DNA of 64,000 nt from Texcoconibacillus texcoconensis (lineage in GTDB: Bacteria > Bacillota > Bacilli > Bacillales > Salisediminibacteriaceae). The notes under the pieces were generated by a model. The model was not told the origin of the DNA, did not search any database, and saw only the letters and a program-made list of their open reading frames with translations. The position numbers and the translations under genes are program-made. The DNA is taken from assembly GCF_014202575.1 (NCBI RefSeq), contig NZ_JACHHB010000012.1:30308-94307 (forward strand), written 5' to 3'. This document shows positions 42,347 through 52,005 of this stretch, piece by piece (the first letter of the stretch is position 1; every line of letters begins with the position of its first letter).

Positions 42347-43552
42347 TTACCCAACAGAATCAAAGATTTCAAACATCGGGATCGCAATTGAAGCGACGAT
42401 CACCCCAACGACAACAGACAATACAACAATGAGTAGAGGTTCTAACATCGTTTTCATCCGATCAGTTGCATGGTCAACTTCCGCCTCATAAAAATCAGCG
42501 ACTTTAGCGAGCATCTCATCTAGAACCCCTGACTTTTCTCCTACACGAACCATTTGCGTAACTAATGAAGGAAAAATCCAGTGCTTTTCCATCGGTACCG
42601 TCATCGAATCTCCCTTTTCAAGCGACGCACGGATCTCCCGAATCACTGAGGCGATAATCTCATTTTGAACAATCCGCTCAACGATCATCGTCGCTTGCAA
42701 AATTGGAACCGAACTGGCGAGTAACGCGCTGAACGTCCGGGCCATACGGGCAAGAATCGCTCTTTGCACCAAAGGACCAACGATGGGAATCTTCAATAGC
42801 CAATAATCGAAATACCAACGTCCACGTTCAGACCGACGAGCATAAAATAAACCGACACCAACGCCAACAACGACAAGAAGCATCAACCACCAAAAGCGCT
42901 GCATTCCCTCACCAAGTGTCAAAACAAACGTCGTAATCCAAGGTAATTCTGAATCAAAATCCGCAAACATCGACGTAAATGACGGGACGACAAATGTGAG
43001 TAAGAAACTCACAATCACCAAAGCAACAGCGGCAACAACAGCTGGATAAGAGACTGCAGAAATCATCTTTTGTCTCGTTTCAAATTGCTTTTCATAATCG
43101 TCAGCGAGTCGCTCAAGAATCTCGTCCAAGTTCCCGCCCGCTTCACCTGCGCGCATCATATTCGTAAACATAGTAGGAAAAACACGTGGATGTTTTTCAG
43201 CAGCCTCTGATAATCTATTTCCCGCTCGCAGCTCTTCCGAAACATCGCGCAGTACACGTTTCAACGCTTTACTCTCTGTCTGTTCTGCAAGAATATCATT
43301 GGCATCAACGATCGTGACACCTGCTTTTAGAAGCGTAGAGAACTGGCGCAAATAAACAATAAAATCTTTCGCCTTCACACTTCTCGCCACATTCACTTCT
43401 TTATAGAGCCAAGAATCTAGCTCCTTTAATTGCATTACAATCACTTTATTTTCCTTCAACAAGTCACGGGCGTCTTGTTCCGATTGTGCTTTTTGTTTTC
43501 CCTTTACCCGTTTCCCGTAACGGTTACGTCCTTCATAATAAAAGGTCGGCAT
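42347..43552 (-). CDS. pilC: PilC-like type IV pilus inner-membrane platform protein
   Basis: About 401 residues with two GspF/T2SSF domains. Signatures are FIVYLRQFSTLLKAGVTI, GGNLDEILERLADDYEKQ and, in the second half, MVRVGEKSGVLDEMLAKVA. Three transmembrane helices near 165-190, 215-235 and 375-398. ATG 43552 is preferred (AAGTGAG upstream, protein beginning PTFYYEGRNR); a GTG at 43565-43567 is in frame and overlaps the pilT stop. It recruits PilB/PilT beneath the pilus base. Confidence 0.95.
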   Translation of the reverse strand: MPTFYYEGRNRYGKRVKGKQKAQSEQDARDLLKENKVIVMQLKELDSWLYKEVNVARSVKAKDFIVYLRQFSTLLKAGVTIVDANDILAEQTESKALKRVLRDVSEELRAGNRLSEAAEKHPRVFPTMFTNMMRAGEAGGNLDEILERLADDYEKQFETRQKMISAVSYPAVVAAVALVIVSFLLTFVVPSFTSMFADFDSELPWITTFVLTLGEGMQRFWWLMLLVVVGVGVGLFYARRSERGRWYFDYWLLKIPIVGPLVQRAILARMARTFSALLASSVPILQATMIVERIVQNEIIASVIREIRASLEKGDSMTVPMEKHWIFPSLVTQMVRVGEKSGVLDEMLAKVADFYEAEVDHATDRMKTMLEPLLIVVLSVVVGVIVASIAIPMFEIFDSVG

Positions 43553-43559
43553 CGTGTGA

Positions 43560-44591
43560 TCACTCACTTAACATTGAAGTTGCTTTCGATTCGCTCACTT
43601 TATTTTCGCTGATGAGACGTTGGATATCCATCTTCATCGTATGCATCCCTTCAGAGCGGCTCGTCTGCATCACATTTTCAATCTGATGGACTTTTTCATT
43701 GCGAATTAAGTTCGCAACAGCAGGATAATTCAGTAATATTTCTGTTGCGGCGGTTCGCCCTTCGCCACCTTTTAAAGGAAATAACTGTTGCGCGATAACA
43801 GCAGACAGTACAGATGCCAATTGAATACGCGTTTGTCCTTGCTGATCCGAAGGGAAAATATCAATAATTCGATTGATCGTTTTCGCCGCACTTGTCGTAT
43901 GTAACGTACCAAGCACTAAGTGTCCTGTCTCAGCCGCCGTTAGCGCCGTTGAAATCGTCTCTAGGTCACGCATTTCCCCTACGAGAATCACATCAGGGTC
44001 TTGTCGTAACGACGCCCGTAATCCACTTGAAAAGTTTTTCGCGTCAAAACCGATTTCCCGTTGATCGATAATTGAATGATGATGACGATGTAAATACTCG
44101 ATTGGATCTTCTAGCGTAATCACGTGCCGTTTCATCGTCTTATTAATATGATCGACCATCGCCGCCATCGTCGTTGACTTTCCTGAGCCGGTTGGTCCAG
44201 TGACGAGCACGAGCCCAGAAGGCTTTTCCGCCACTTTTTTCAACACATTCGGCAACTTTAAGTCCTCGAGGGTAGGAACTTCGGTTGGAATCACCCGCAC
44301 TGCAAGACTCACACACCCTCGCTGAAAATAAGCATTCATCCGAAAACGAGATACTCCACGAATTCCATAAGAAAAATCAATATCCCCTTGCTTTAAAAAT
44401 TGATTCCAAAGAGGCTCTGACAACACAGCTTTTGCCATCGCTTCTGTTTCTTCTGGTTTTAAAAGGCGTTCACCTTGCTTCTCAAGTTCACCATTTATTC
44501 GAAAAATCGGTGGCTGACCGACCGTAAAATGAACGTCGGATACCCCTGTTTCAAAAGCTTTCGTTAACCACTCGTTTAACTGGTCTTTCAT
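43560..44591 (-). CDS. pilT: PilT twitching-motility retraction ATPase
   Basis: A 343-residue hexameric ATPase: N-terminal PAS-like domain, Walker A VTGPTGSGKSTTMAAM, Asp box, Walker B VGEMRDLETISTALTAAETG with the PilT-type GEMRD, and HTTSAAKTINRIID. A C-terminal segment carries the AIAQQLFPL PilT signature region (here AVIAQQLFPLKGG). It powers pilus retraction, so the pili can retract (twitching, adhesion or uptake). GGAGGTGTGTGTTG fixes ATG 44591. Confidence 0.96.
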   Translation of the reverse strand: MKDQLNEWLTKAFETGVSDVHFTVGQPPIFRINGELEKQGERLLKPEETEAMAKAVLSEPLWNQFLKQGDIDFSYGIRGVSRFRMNAYFQRGCVSLAVRVIPTEVPTLEDLKLPNVLKKVAEKPSGLVLVTGPTGSGKSTTMAAMVDHINKTMKRHVITLEDPIEYLHRHHHSIIDQREIGFDAKNFSSGLRASLRQDPDVILVGEMRDLETISTALTAAETGHLVLGTLHTTSAAKTINRIIDIFPSDQQGQTRIQLASVLSAVIAQQLFPLKGGEGRTAATEILLNYPAVANLIRNEKVHQIENVMQTSRSEGMHTMKMDIQRLISENKVSESKATSMLSE

Positions 44592-44607
44592 CAACACACA
44601 CCTCCAC

Positions 44608-46281
44608 TTAGTCGTCCATCGCGATACGGAGTACTTCTTGTAATGTCGTCTCTGCTTGTTTCGCTTTAAGAAGCCCATCTTCAATAAGAAAGATCATATC
44701 GTTTTTTAATGCATGTTCGCGCACTTTAGACATAGGCTCATGATTTAACACGAGTCGACGCACCTCATCGTCAACGAGGAACATTTCATGGACCGCCATT
44801 CTACCTGCATAACCAGTATGCTGACAAGATGGACAGCCTTGTCCGTAATAAAGCGTCTCAACGTCAATCCCTCGCCGCTCAAAGACCGCACGTTCTTCTT
44901 CTGTAACCTCATAAGACGTTATACAATCTTGGCAAATTCGTCGCACAAGACGCTGGGCAACAATGCCGCTCAATGAAGACATAACGAGAAACGGTTCAAC
45001 ACCCATATCAATTAAACGTGGAATCGTCGCAATCGCGTTGTTCGTATGTAACGTACTGAACACGAGGTGCCCTGTTAACGAGGCACGCACTGCAATTTCT
45101 GCTGTTTCCCTGTCGCGGACTTCACCGACCATGACAATATTTGGGTCTTGCCGTAAAATCGAGCGCAAGCCAGTCGCAAACGTTAAGCCGACATCACTGT
45201 TCACTTGAACTTGGTTAATCCCTTCAATTTGGTACTCCACAGGATCTTCAACCGTGACAATATTGACATCATCCGTATTCAAATGATTTAACGCCGCATA
45301 TAACGTTGATGTTTTCCCTGATCCCGTTGGACCTGTAAGTAAAATCATTCCTGACGGTTGTTTTAAAAGTTTGCGAAAGCGTTCAAAATGAATCGAATTA
45401 AAACCTAGTTGCGATAAATTGGTGATCGCTTGATTTAAATCAAGAATTCGAATCACGATTTTTTCACCAAACACTGTTGGCAACGTGGCAATACGCAAAT
45501 CTACAGGACCACCATCCATCGATACTTTCACACGCCCATCTTGCGGCAAGCGCGTTTCAGTAATATTCAAGTTCGCCATGATTTTCACTCGCGCAATTAA
45601 CGAGTTTTGCATACTTTTCGGTATCGCACGCTCTGTTTGCAACATACCGTCTACACGGTAACGAATCAGCACTTTTTTCTCATGTGGATCGATATGAATA
45701 TCACTGGCTTGTTGCTTTAACCCTTGTAGTAAGATTTGGTTAACAAGCCGGATTGCAGGCGCTTCATCGTCATCATCGACAAGCGCATTCGGATTCAAAA
45801 ACGAATCAGCCCCATCACCTTCCTCAACTTGCATTTGGTCATAGGATTCTTGGATGTCGTAATATTTATAAATCGCTTTAAAGATGTCTTGTTTTGAGGC
45901 AATCGCCGTTTCAATCTGAAAGCCCGTAGCCATTTTCAAGTCGTCAACTGCGATATAGTCCATGGGATCCGCCATCGCAACCATCAACTTATCTCCTTCG
46001 CGTTTTAAAGGGATCAATCCGTTACGACGGGCAAAATCTTTGGAAATGAGTTTTACGACCGATGAATCAATCGGGTAGCGATTGAGCGATACGTGCGGAA
46101 TACCCAATTGAAATTCAAGCACTTCAATAAGCTGTTGCTCGGTTATAAACCCTAATTCCAATAACACATCGCCGAGCTTTTGATCTGGCTTTTTATTGTT
46201 GAGCGCTTCTTTAACTTGCTCTTCAGTGATCATTCCCGCTTCAACGAGCAAGTCACCGAGACGTTTACGTGTTTGTGCCAT
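44608..46281 (-). CDS. pilB: PilB pilus extension ATPase
   Basis: About 557 residues. An N-terminal GspE_N/MshEN domain (about 1-150; QKLGDVLLELGFITEQQLIE) precedes the ATPase with Walker A LTGPTGSGKTSTLYAAL, VGEVRDRETAEIAVRA (Walker B) and LHTNNA. The zinc tetracysteine CQDC ... CPSC lies near 425-465. MshEN domains can bind c-di-GMP in some GspE/PilB ATPases; whether this one keeps the binding motif needs alignment. AGGAGGAG fixes the second ATG. Lies 16 bp before pilT. Confidence 0.96.
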   Translation of the reverse strand: MAQTRKRLGDLLVEAGMITEEQVKEALNNKKPDQKLGDVLLELGFITEQQLIEVLEFQLGIPHVSLNRYPIDSSVVKLISKDFARRNGLIPLKREGDKLMVAMADPMDYIAVDDLKMATGFQIETAIASKQDIFKAIYKYYDIQESYDQMQVEEGDGADSFLNPNALVDDDDEAPAIRLVNQILLQGLKQQASDIHIDPHEKKVLIRYRVDGMLQTERAIPKSMQNSLIARVKIMANLNITETRLPQDGRVKVSMDGGPVDLRIATLPTVFGEKIVIRILDLNQAITNLSQLGFNSIHFERFRKLLKQPSGMILLTGPTGSGKTSTLYAALNHLNTDDVNIVTVEDPVEYQIEGINQVQVNSDVGLTFATGLRSILRQDPNIVMVGEVRDRETAEIAVRASLTGHLVFSTLHTNNAIATIPRLIDMGVEPFLVMSSLSGIVAQRLVRRICQDCITSYEVTEEERAVFERRGIDVETLYYGQGCPSCQHTGYAGRMAVHEMFLVDDEVRRLVLNHEPMSKVREHALKNDMIFLIEDGLLKAKQAETTLQEVLRIAMDD

Positions 46282-46290
46282 CATCTCCTC

Positions 46291-47598
46291 CTAATCATAC
46301 CCTTTTATTGGCAATGGCTCTTCCTCATCATCTTCATCAGCTTCATCATCGGCCTCATCATTTTCATCTGACTTTTCCTCTTTCTCCTCATCAGAAGAAC
46401 CAGTTTCTTCTTCAAGTGCTTCCTCTTCGTCTACGTCATCATCAAATGCCCCTTGTGAGCGTTCTTCAATATGATGAACTGGCGAGTAAAAGTCCTCAGA
46501 AATCGTCTCAGTTTCAATCCGTTCTTTTTGCTCATTAATGCGTCGTCGTTCAACAACGGCAAACGCCCCCTGTTCACCATGACGAACAATCTGAGACGTT
46601 CGGTGAAGAGAGTCATTTCTTCGCACAATCGTCCTTGGATCAATCATTTGCTCCTCACTGATTCGCACGCGAAATTCGTGCGGAAAATCTGGACCAATAA
46701 GTTCAGCGTTGATCCTTTCACCTTGTTGAGTAAATGTTAATTCATAGTCGTTCACATTTATGTTATCAATAATGAGGCCTTGGCGACTTGGGTTTAAATA
46801 TACATCAAATCCGAGCGGTAAAGTTTCTGGCAACGTTTCATTGGTCTCACGGTCAACGACTTGCATGTTTGTTTGCAAAAGTAGTTCATAAACGATCGAA
46901 CCAACCGTATTTAACGCGTCACCTTCCCAAGCATGGATGCCAGCTTCTTCTAAAGCATTCAGTAAGGAAAAGATTGAATGGCCTTCCACTTTCGTACCAT
47001 CGAGAGATTCTAACCATGGTCCGACTGTCGATGCATCTGTAATTCTCCGTTCCACACTGGCAACGACAGTTGTCTCCCGCTTTAGCTCATCGGGTAATAA
47101 CTCATTAAGGTCGACCACAACTGTGTCATTGACATCGAACGTAAGACGTTCTTTGACCTCATCAATGACGACATCAGTAAGATTCACTTTACTTAAGGCC
47201 TCATAATCGATCGTGTTCAATACAGCCTCAACTTCCTGGCGGTCAATATCAACGGACCAAGTTTCGCGAGTACCCTCCATCACTTCTTCAACCGTTTGCG
47301 GGACATCAATAGTCACAGCAGAATGAGAAAGGTGTTGATCTTCATCAAAGAAAGCAACTTCTACGAGTGGAGAAGGGTGTGAAATCTCTGCCCACTCTTC
47401 GAGCATTTCTGCTGCTTCTTCTACAGTCATGCCCCCAATATCAATACCTGCTATCTGCTCTCCTTGCGAAAACGTTGGTTCCCCTACAACCCACCTTTCA
47501 TAAGCTGCTGTCGTCGATGTAAAAAATAAAAACAGAGCCATACCAGCAGCAGTGATCAGTGAAAAAGCGAGGAAAAAATATTTTTTTGTTTCTGTCAT
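46291..47598 (-). CDS. membrane-anchored degenerate VanW-like protein with acidic tail
   Basis: A 435-residue protein. One N-terminal transmembrane anchor (about 7-28) precedes a PG-binding_4-like region (about 40-120; GIDIGGMTVEEAAEMLEEW) and a VanW-like region (about 215-310; GSIVYELLLQTNMQVVDRET, then LPLGFDVYL) that lacks the GGGVCQ cysteine motif of VanW. A G5-like beta segment near 325-350 and about 60 very acidic residues complete it. Extracellular and probably wall-associated. It ends 9 bp before pilB on the same strand, so part of the pilus operon. Function in pilus biogenesis is inferred only from position. Confidence 0.65.
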   Translation of the reverse strand: MTETKKYFFLAFSLITAAGMALFLFFTSTTAAYERWVVGEPTFSQGEQIAGIDIGGMTVEEAAEMLEEWAEISHPSPLVEVAFFDEDQHLSHSAVTIDVPQTVEEVMEGTRETWSVDIDRQEVEAVLNTIDYEALSKVNLTDVVIDEVKERLTFDVNDTVVVDLNELLPDELKRETTVVASVERRITDASTVGPWLESLDGTKVEGHSIFSLLNALEEAGIHAWEGDALNTVGSIVYELLLQTNMQVVDRETNETLPETLPLGFDVYLNPSRQGLIIDNINVNDYELTFTQQGERINAELIGPDFPHEFRVRISEEQMIDPRTIVRRNDSLHRTSQIVRHGEQGAFAVVERRRINEQKERIETETISEDFYSPVHHIEERSQGAFDDDVDEEEALEEETGSSDEEKEEKSDENDEADDEADEDDEEEPLPIKGYD

Positions 47599-48452
47599 GA
47601 TTGGCCCTCCCCTTTTTCTAACTGTTGAAATAGCTGGCGACGACGATTGACTTGAAAGTGTGATTCGTTTTCACTCGTATCGTTATGAGTTTCTTCTGAT
47701 TCTTGGCTCGTTTTTTGTTCACCTTCTGTTTGCAAGTATTCATTAATGAGGTCGTCTTCGTCCCGATCAAGACCATCTTCCTCAAACAATAAGGACTTGT
47801 CTTCACTTTCCGAGAACACAGAAACATCCTCTTCTTCTGTTGTACTTCTCATACGCGGATATAAAGTTTCCTCACTATCCCCTTCGTCTTGATTACTCTC
47901 ATCAAGGTCTTGTTCATCATACAATAACAAGGAACGACCTCTTTCTTGTGGGTTCATATTCCATTCTTTTTCGTCGTCTTCCTCATCATCGCTATCTTCT
48001 TCATTTGGGAAAGATTGATCATCGGCTGTAGGGTGGTCTACTTCCACTTCCTCATACGTACGCTCGACGAGCTCATCGATCGCCGACTGTTGTAATTGTT
48101 CTTGAACGCCCTCTTCTTGTAATGGATGGGGGGCTAAATCCCTTTCACTTTCAACCTCAGGTTCTTTTTTATGTTCAGAATGTGAAATCTCGTTCGCCAT
48201 CTTAGAGGTACTTTGTAATGAAAAAGACCGGTCCTCATGTTGATGTTCTTGTTCATGAGCAATTTGTTTACGCGCTACACCATAGGCAAAAAGAGAAGCT
48301 AAAAGAAAGAAAGCCACGATACCAAGCAACACGCTATACTCGATAAATAAGAGCATCGATAACGTCGTAATGAGGATCGTAACAACGCCGGTTTGTAGCA
48401 TCGTCTTCCGGTCAAACCAACGAGGTAATAACAAAAATATGAATAAAATCAA
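47595..48452 (-). CDS. membrane protein with long acidic cytoplasmic tail, unknown function
   Basis: At least 285 residues: two N-terminal transmembrane helices, then about 210 highly acidic, low-complexity residues (runs of E, D, S, Q), probably disordered. The stop overlaps the VanW-like start by 4 nt. The start is unclear: TTG 48452 cuts into the first hydrophobic helix and has a poor ribosome-binding site. AAAGGGGGG followed 7 nt later by in-frame ATA at 48485 would add EVVIFAIGSA and give a full-length helix. It heads the pilus operon and is not recognised as a known Pil protein. Confidence 0.55.
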   Translation of the reverse strand: MILFIFLLLPRWFDRKTMLQTGVVTILITTLSMLLFIEYSVLLGIVAFFLLASLFAYGVARKQIAHEQEHQHEDRSFSLQSTSKMANEISHSEHKKEPEVESERDLAPHPLQEEGVQEQLQQSAIDELVERTYEEVEVDHPTADDQSFPNEEDSDDEEDDEKEWNMNPQERGRSLLLYDEQDLDESNQDEGDSEETLYPRMRSTTEEEDVSVFSESEDKSLLFEEDGLDRDEDDLINEYLQTEGEQKTSQESEETHNDTSENESHFQVNRRRQLFQQLEKGEGQS

Positions 48453-48675
48453 TGCGCTTCCGATAGCAAAAATTACGACCTCTATGTCGATTCCCCCCTT
48501 TTTTTATCACATCGTGACAATTCATATCATCTTTCTATTTTATATCAATGACGGACATTAGAAAAGAAAATAAAGACTGCCCCCTTCACATCAAGAACGA
48601 CAATGTTGATGACGGAAGATTATGGACAGCATCAAAAATTTCACGTATTTGGTGAATGACGACATTCACTTCAAG

Positions 48676-50400
48676 TTAAAGAGCAGACTTTTCATAGACA
48701 GCCACACGGTTCCTTCCTTTTTGTTTCGCACCTGTGTACATTGCGCGGTCCGCCTGGCGCAACACTTCCATCGCTGAAGTATCCGATGTTTCGTTTGAGG
48801 CAACGCCAACACTCACTGTCAATGAAACGGTTCTTGCGCCACTACTTTTACTTAAATCATCTGAGATGGTAAATGAATGGTTTTCTAATTGCACGCGAAG
48901 TTTTTCAGCAAGCATATAACCATCCGATAAAGTCGCACCTTCTAATAGAATCACAAACTCCTCACCACCATAACGAGTAACGACCCCCTTTTCCCCGACA
49001 ATATCTTGTAAAACCTCAGCAACTTGGCAAAGAATTTCATTTCCACTGTAGTGACCGTAAGTATCGTTAATACGCTTAAAATGATCTAAATCAATAAGCA
49101 AGATCGAAAAAGGCTCTTGGTCTTGGCTTCTGTCCTCATCATCTTTTCCTCTTAACACATTTTCTAAATAACGATAATTATATAAATTCGTCAGCGCACA
49201 ACGCTCACTTTGACTCTTCTTCTCTTGATAAATACGAGCATTTTCCGTTGCTACTGCCAAGTAATTCGCCATTAACTCTAACACCATCAAATCTTTTGTT
49301 TCATATTTACGTTTCCCACTTGTTTGTAAAAGAATGACACTCACGACATGTTGATCTCGAACCGCTGGCACCGCTATTACCGAGCGAACCCCTTCATAAA
49401 AAAAGGGATCGTAAAAACCGCGTTTATCGCGAGGTATATTTGTAAATAGCTTCGACTTACGCGTTTTAAACACATTGTTAATGACAGGGTCGACTGCTCG
49501 CGTTGTCACCTCGTCACGGTCGGAATCATCACCATAAGTACGTAACAAGCGGAGGCGTTCATTTTTTTGGTCACGCTCATAAATATACGCCTGCTCAACA
49601 TCGAATAAAGACGTTACATGATCTAAAAACATATCAACGATCTTTGTCTTCGTCATCCCTTTATTTACTTTGTAACCAAATTCACTTGCTTTTTTCAAGA
49701 ATTGATTCGTTTGTTCACTTTGGTTATACATCCTTAAAATCAGCGACAAACTTACGTGAGGGATACCGATGAGGAATACAGCCAGTGTTCCAATTTCATA
49801 AAATAAAAGACTCAATGAAACCACAACCGGTATGATCAAAACAAAGGAGAGTGTTTCCAACTGCATGCTACGGTCCCAAAATGGATCTTTTATTTTCATA
49901 AAAACGTTTCTTACGATATAAATCAACACGTGATTTGTGAAAAAAGATATGGAAACATAACCCAAAATAGGAATCGTATTCTCTGCCAACACATCCGGGG
50001 ACGTTTGCCCTACGGTACCCCCTAAAAGGTAAAAGACATTTGCAGACAACAACGAGACAACAATAAACATGAGAGAGTTTAACGGGAACCTGTATGCTTC
50101 TTTTCTAGATAAACGCAGAGAGAAAAGGGCAGTAAACAACCCGATTTGTGTAATGAAGATTTCTATAAACAACCCATATTGTAAAAAGACTGCCAGTGAA
50201 ATCCCTTGTAACGGTACGATATTTGCTTTTCGAACTTGAATCGGAAATAAAGAAGCAAGAATAATCAGAAATAAAAACGCAACAATTGGCCATATTTCCG
50301 CAACGACTTGTTCGTATGCAAACTCGATAAATAGAAAATGAAAACTGATGAAAACAACCATCCAAATAATCCAAACTACCTGTTGCCACCTTTTTCCCAT
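48676..50400 (-). CDS. membrane-bound GAF-GGDEF diguanylate cyclase
   Basis: About 574 residues. Seven or so transmembrane helices (about 5-225) precede a GAF domain (about 245-395; VRSVIAVPAVRDQHVVSVIL) and a GGDEF domain (about 410-565) with intact RYGGEEF and IDLDHFKRINDTYGH. Catalysis looks competent. No EAL domain. The architecture and length resemble B. subtilis DgcP (YtrP) (from memory). The start is uncertain: ATG 50400 has GGGGG 9 nt upstream, and longer alternatives begin at 50424/50430. It lies immediately upstream of the pilus operon on the same strand, a likely c-di-GMP source for the pilin riboswitch. Confidence 0.88.
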   Translation of the reverse strand: MGKRWQQVVWIIWMVVFISFHFLFIEFAYEQVVAEIWPIVAFLFLIILASLFPIQVRKANIVPLQGISLAVFLQYGLFIEIFITQIGLFTALFSLRLSRKEAYRFPLNSLMFIVVSLLSANVFYLLGGTVGQTSPDVLAENTIPILGYVSISFFTNHVLIYIVRNVFMKIKDPFWDRSMQLETLSFVLIIPVVVSLSLLFYEIGTLAVFLIGIPHVSLSLILRMYNQSEQTNQFLKKASEFGYKVNKGMTKTKIVDMFLDHVTSLFDVEQAYIYERDQKNERLRLLRTYGDDSDRDEVTTRAVDPVINNVFKTRKSKLFTNIPRDKRGFYDPFFYEGVRSVIAVPAVRDQHVVSVILLQTSGKRKYETKDLMVLELMANYLAVATENARIYQEKKSQSERCALTNLYNYRYLENVLRGKDDEDRSQDQEPFSILLIDLDHFKRINDTYGHYSGNEILCQVAEVLQDIVGEKGVVTRYGGEEFVILLEGATLSDGYMLAEKLRVQLENHSFTISDDLSKSSGARTVSLTVSVGVASNETSDTSAMEVLRQADRAMYTGAKQKGRNRVAVYEKSAL

Positions 50401-50516
50401 TTGGCCCATCCCCCAAACGATCATTAACACACGCAGTCACCGACAAAAGCACTACGAACTTTAGTAGTATAATTTTACCACATAGACTACGCATTTTGAA
50501 TTGATTTTAAACAAGT

Positions 50517-50548
50517 GAAAAGGAACGAGCCACCGTTACTCGTTCCTA
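50517..50548 (-). terminator. terminator of folC
   Basis: Minus strand AGGAACGAG / CTCGTTCCT with a 9-nt loop, then TTTTC. Confidence 0.8.
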
Positions 50549-50564
50549 CTTCGTCTATACCCAT

Positions 50565-51857
50565 TTAAGAATGTGTCAAAAACCTTCGCACGGATGCAAT
50601 AAATGCGTGTGAACCTGTAACCACCCCGACAGCATTTTCCGGGACTTTTTTTGTCCATTCGACGACTGCTTCTTGACTTTCAGCGATCGAACCAACCTTC
50701 GCCGCGTGCTCAATTTGATTCAGTAAATCAGACACAGGCGCTGCCCTCTCCGATGCAAACGACGTCACTGTTAACGAAGCAGACGCATGCTCAGCTTTTT
50801 TTAACATTCCTTTATTATTTTTATCTGCCATCGATGCAAATAAAATATGAATCTCTTGTTCAGGGTACACCGACCTTACCGTTTTAAGCGTATGAGAAAT
50901 TGCAGATACATTATGAGCCGTATCTAAAATAATATTCGGTTGCTCGCTGACTTGCTCAAACCTTCCTGGTATCGTGACTGAACGCAAGCCCCTTTCTACG
51001 TCTTCATCATCAATAAGAAAAGCAAGAAACATCTTCAAATAATCAAGACTCATAAGAACAGTAGCAACATTTTCCAGTTGATACTCGCCTTTGAGCGGAA
51101 TGAAAAGCTCGTCTCGTTTACTGTAAGTAGAATGATACGACATACGTAATCCAGATAAATCATGGCTAATCATCTGCACATTTGCTGAAGTTAAAGCTTG
51201 ATAAACAGGCGCATGCTTTGCTTTTGCCTCACGTTCAATCACAGGCAACGCCTCACCAGTAGCCGCCGTAAAAACCGGAACCCCATTTTTAATGATTCCT
51301 GCTTTTTCCTTAGCAATTTGCGCGACAGAATCACCGAGAATATGTGTATGGTCAAATGCTACATTTGTAATCACCGAAAGAAGAGGATACACAACATTTG
51401 TCGCGTCTTTTTCTCCGCCTAAACCCGTTTCGATGATCGCAATATCGACAGGCGAATATACCGAAAAATAGTAAAGCGCAATAAGTGTCAGCCATTCAAA
51501 GGACGTAACAGTCGTCTGATCATTCGCCTCAACCTCTTCAACCGCCGATTGCACCTTTTTCACACAAGTAAAAAAATCTTCCTCTGTGATCCATTCACCA
51601 TTAATGGAAATTTGCTCTCGTTCTGACTCGAGCGCCGGACTCGTAAACGCCCCGACTTTAAAACCCGCCTCTTGTAAAATCGATGTAAACATCGCTACAG
51701 TTGACCCTTTTCCGTTTGTACCTGTAACGTGAATCACTCGTACTTTTCTCTCTGGGTGATCTAATTTCGCTAAAATTTTCGTCAAACGATCCCCTTCAAA
51801 ATCCATACCTATTGTTTGTTTTTCTCTTAAGAATGCTTCAACTGTTTGAACGGTCAT
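50565..51857 (-). CDS. folC: folylpolyglutamate synthase / dihydrofolate synthase
   Basis: About 430 residues of the Mur ligase-like fold: P-loop VTGTNGKGSTVAMFTSIL, GAFTSPAL, ETGLGGEKDATNV and DHTHILGDSVAQIAKEKAGI; C-terminal ligase domain with LDTAHNVSA and TGSHAFIA. It adds glutamate to folates. ATG 51857 was chosen for GAGAGGAG spacing over ATG 51866. Between valS and the pilus genes as in Bacillus, although valS is displaced by about 6 kb of inserted genes. Confidence 0.95.
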   Translation of the reverse strand: MTVQTVEAFLREKQTIGMDFEGDRLTKILAKLDHPERKVRVIHVTGTNGKGSTVAMFTSILQEAGFKVGAFTSPALESEREQISINGEWITEEDFFTCVKKVQSAVEEVEANDQTTVTSFEWLTLIALYYFSVYSPVDIAIIETGLGGEKDATNVVYPLLSVITNVAFDHTHILGDSVAQIAKEKAGIIKNGVPVFTAATGEALPVIEREAKAKHAPVYQALTSANVQMISHDLSGLRMSYHSTYSKRDELFIPLKGEYQLENVATVLMSLDYLKMFLAFLIDDEDVERGLRSVTIPGRFEQVSEQPNIILDTAHNVSAISHTLKTVRSVYPEQEIHILFASMADKNNKGMLKKAEHASASLTVTSFASERAAPVSDLLNQIEHAAKVGSIAESQEAVVEWTKKVPENAVGVVTGSHAFIASVRRFLTHS

Positions 51858-52005
51858 TTGTTTCATTCTCCTCTCTATCACTAAAAAATCGTGTTAAAAT
51901 AACGGTACTTAAGGAAAACAAACCTATTTAAGATTGATAGTAGCAAATGTCCCCGTCAACAACAAGCAACACGTATGACCGGGCACAATCAGGAAGGAGA
52001 ACAAC

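Noticed and set aside
47840..48031. Plus-strand frames inside the acidic-tail gene and similar antisense frames
   Set aside because: Low-complexity GAA/GAT-rich coding DNA gives long antisense frames; none has a ribosome-binding site.
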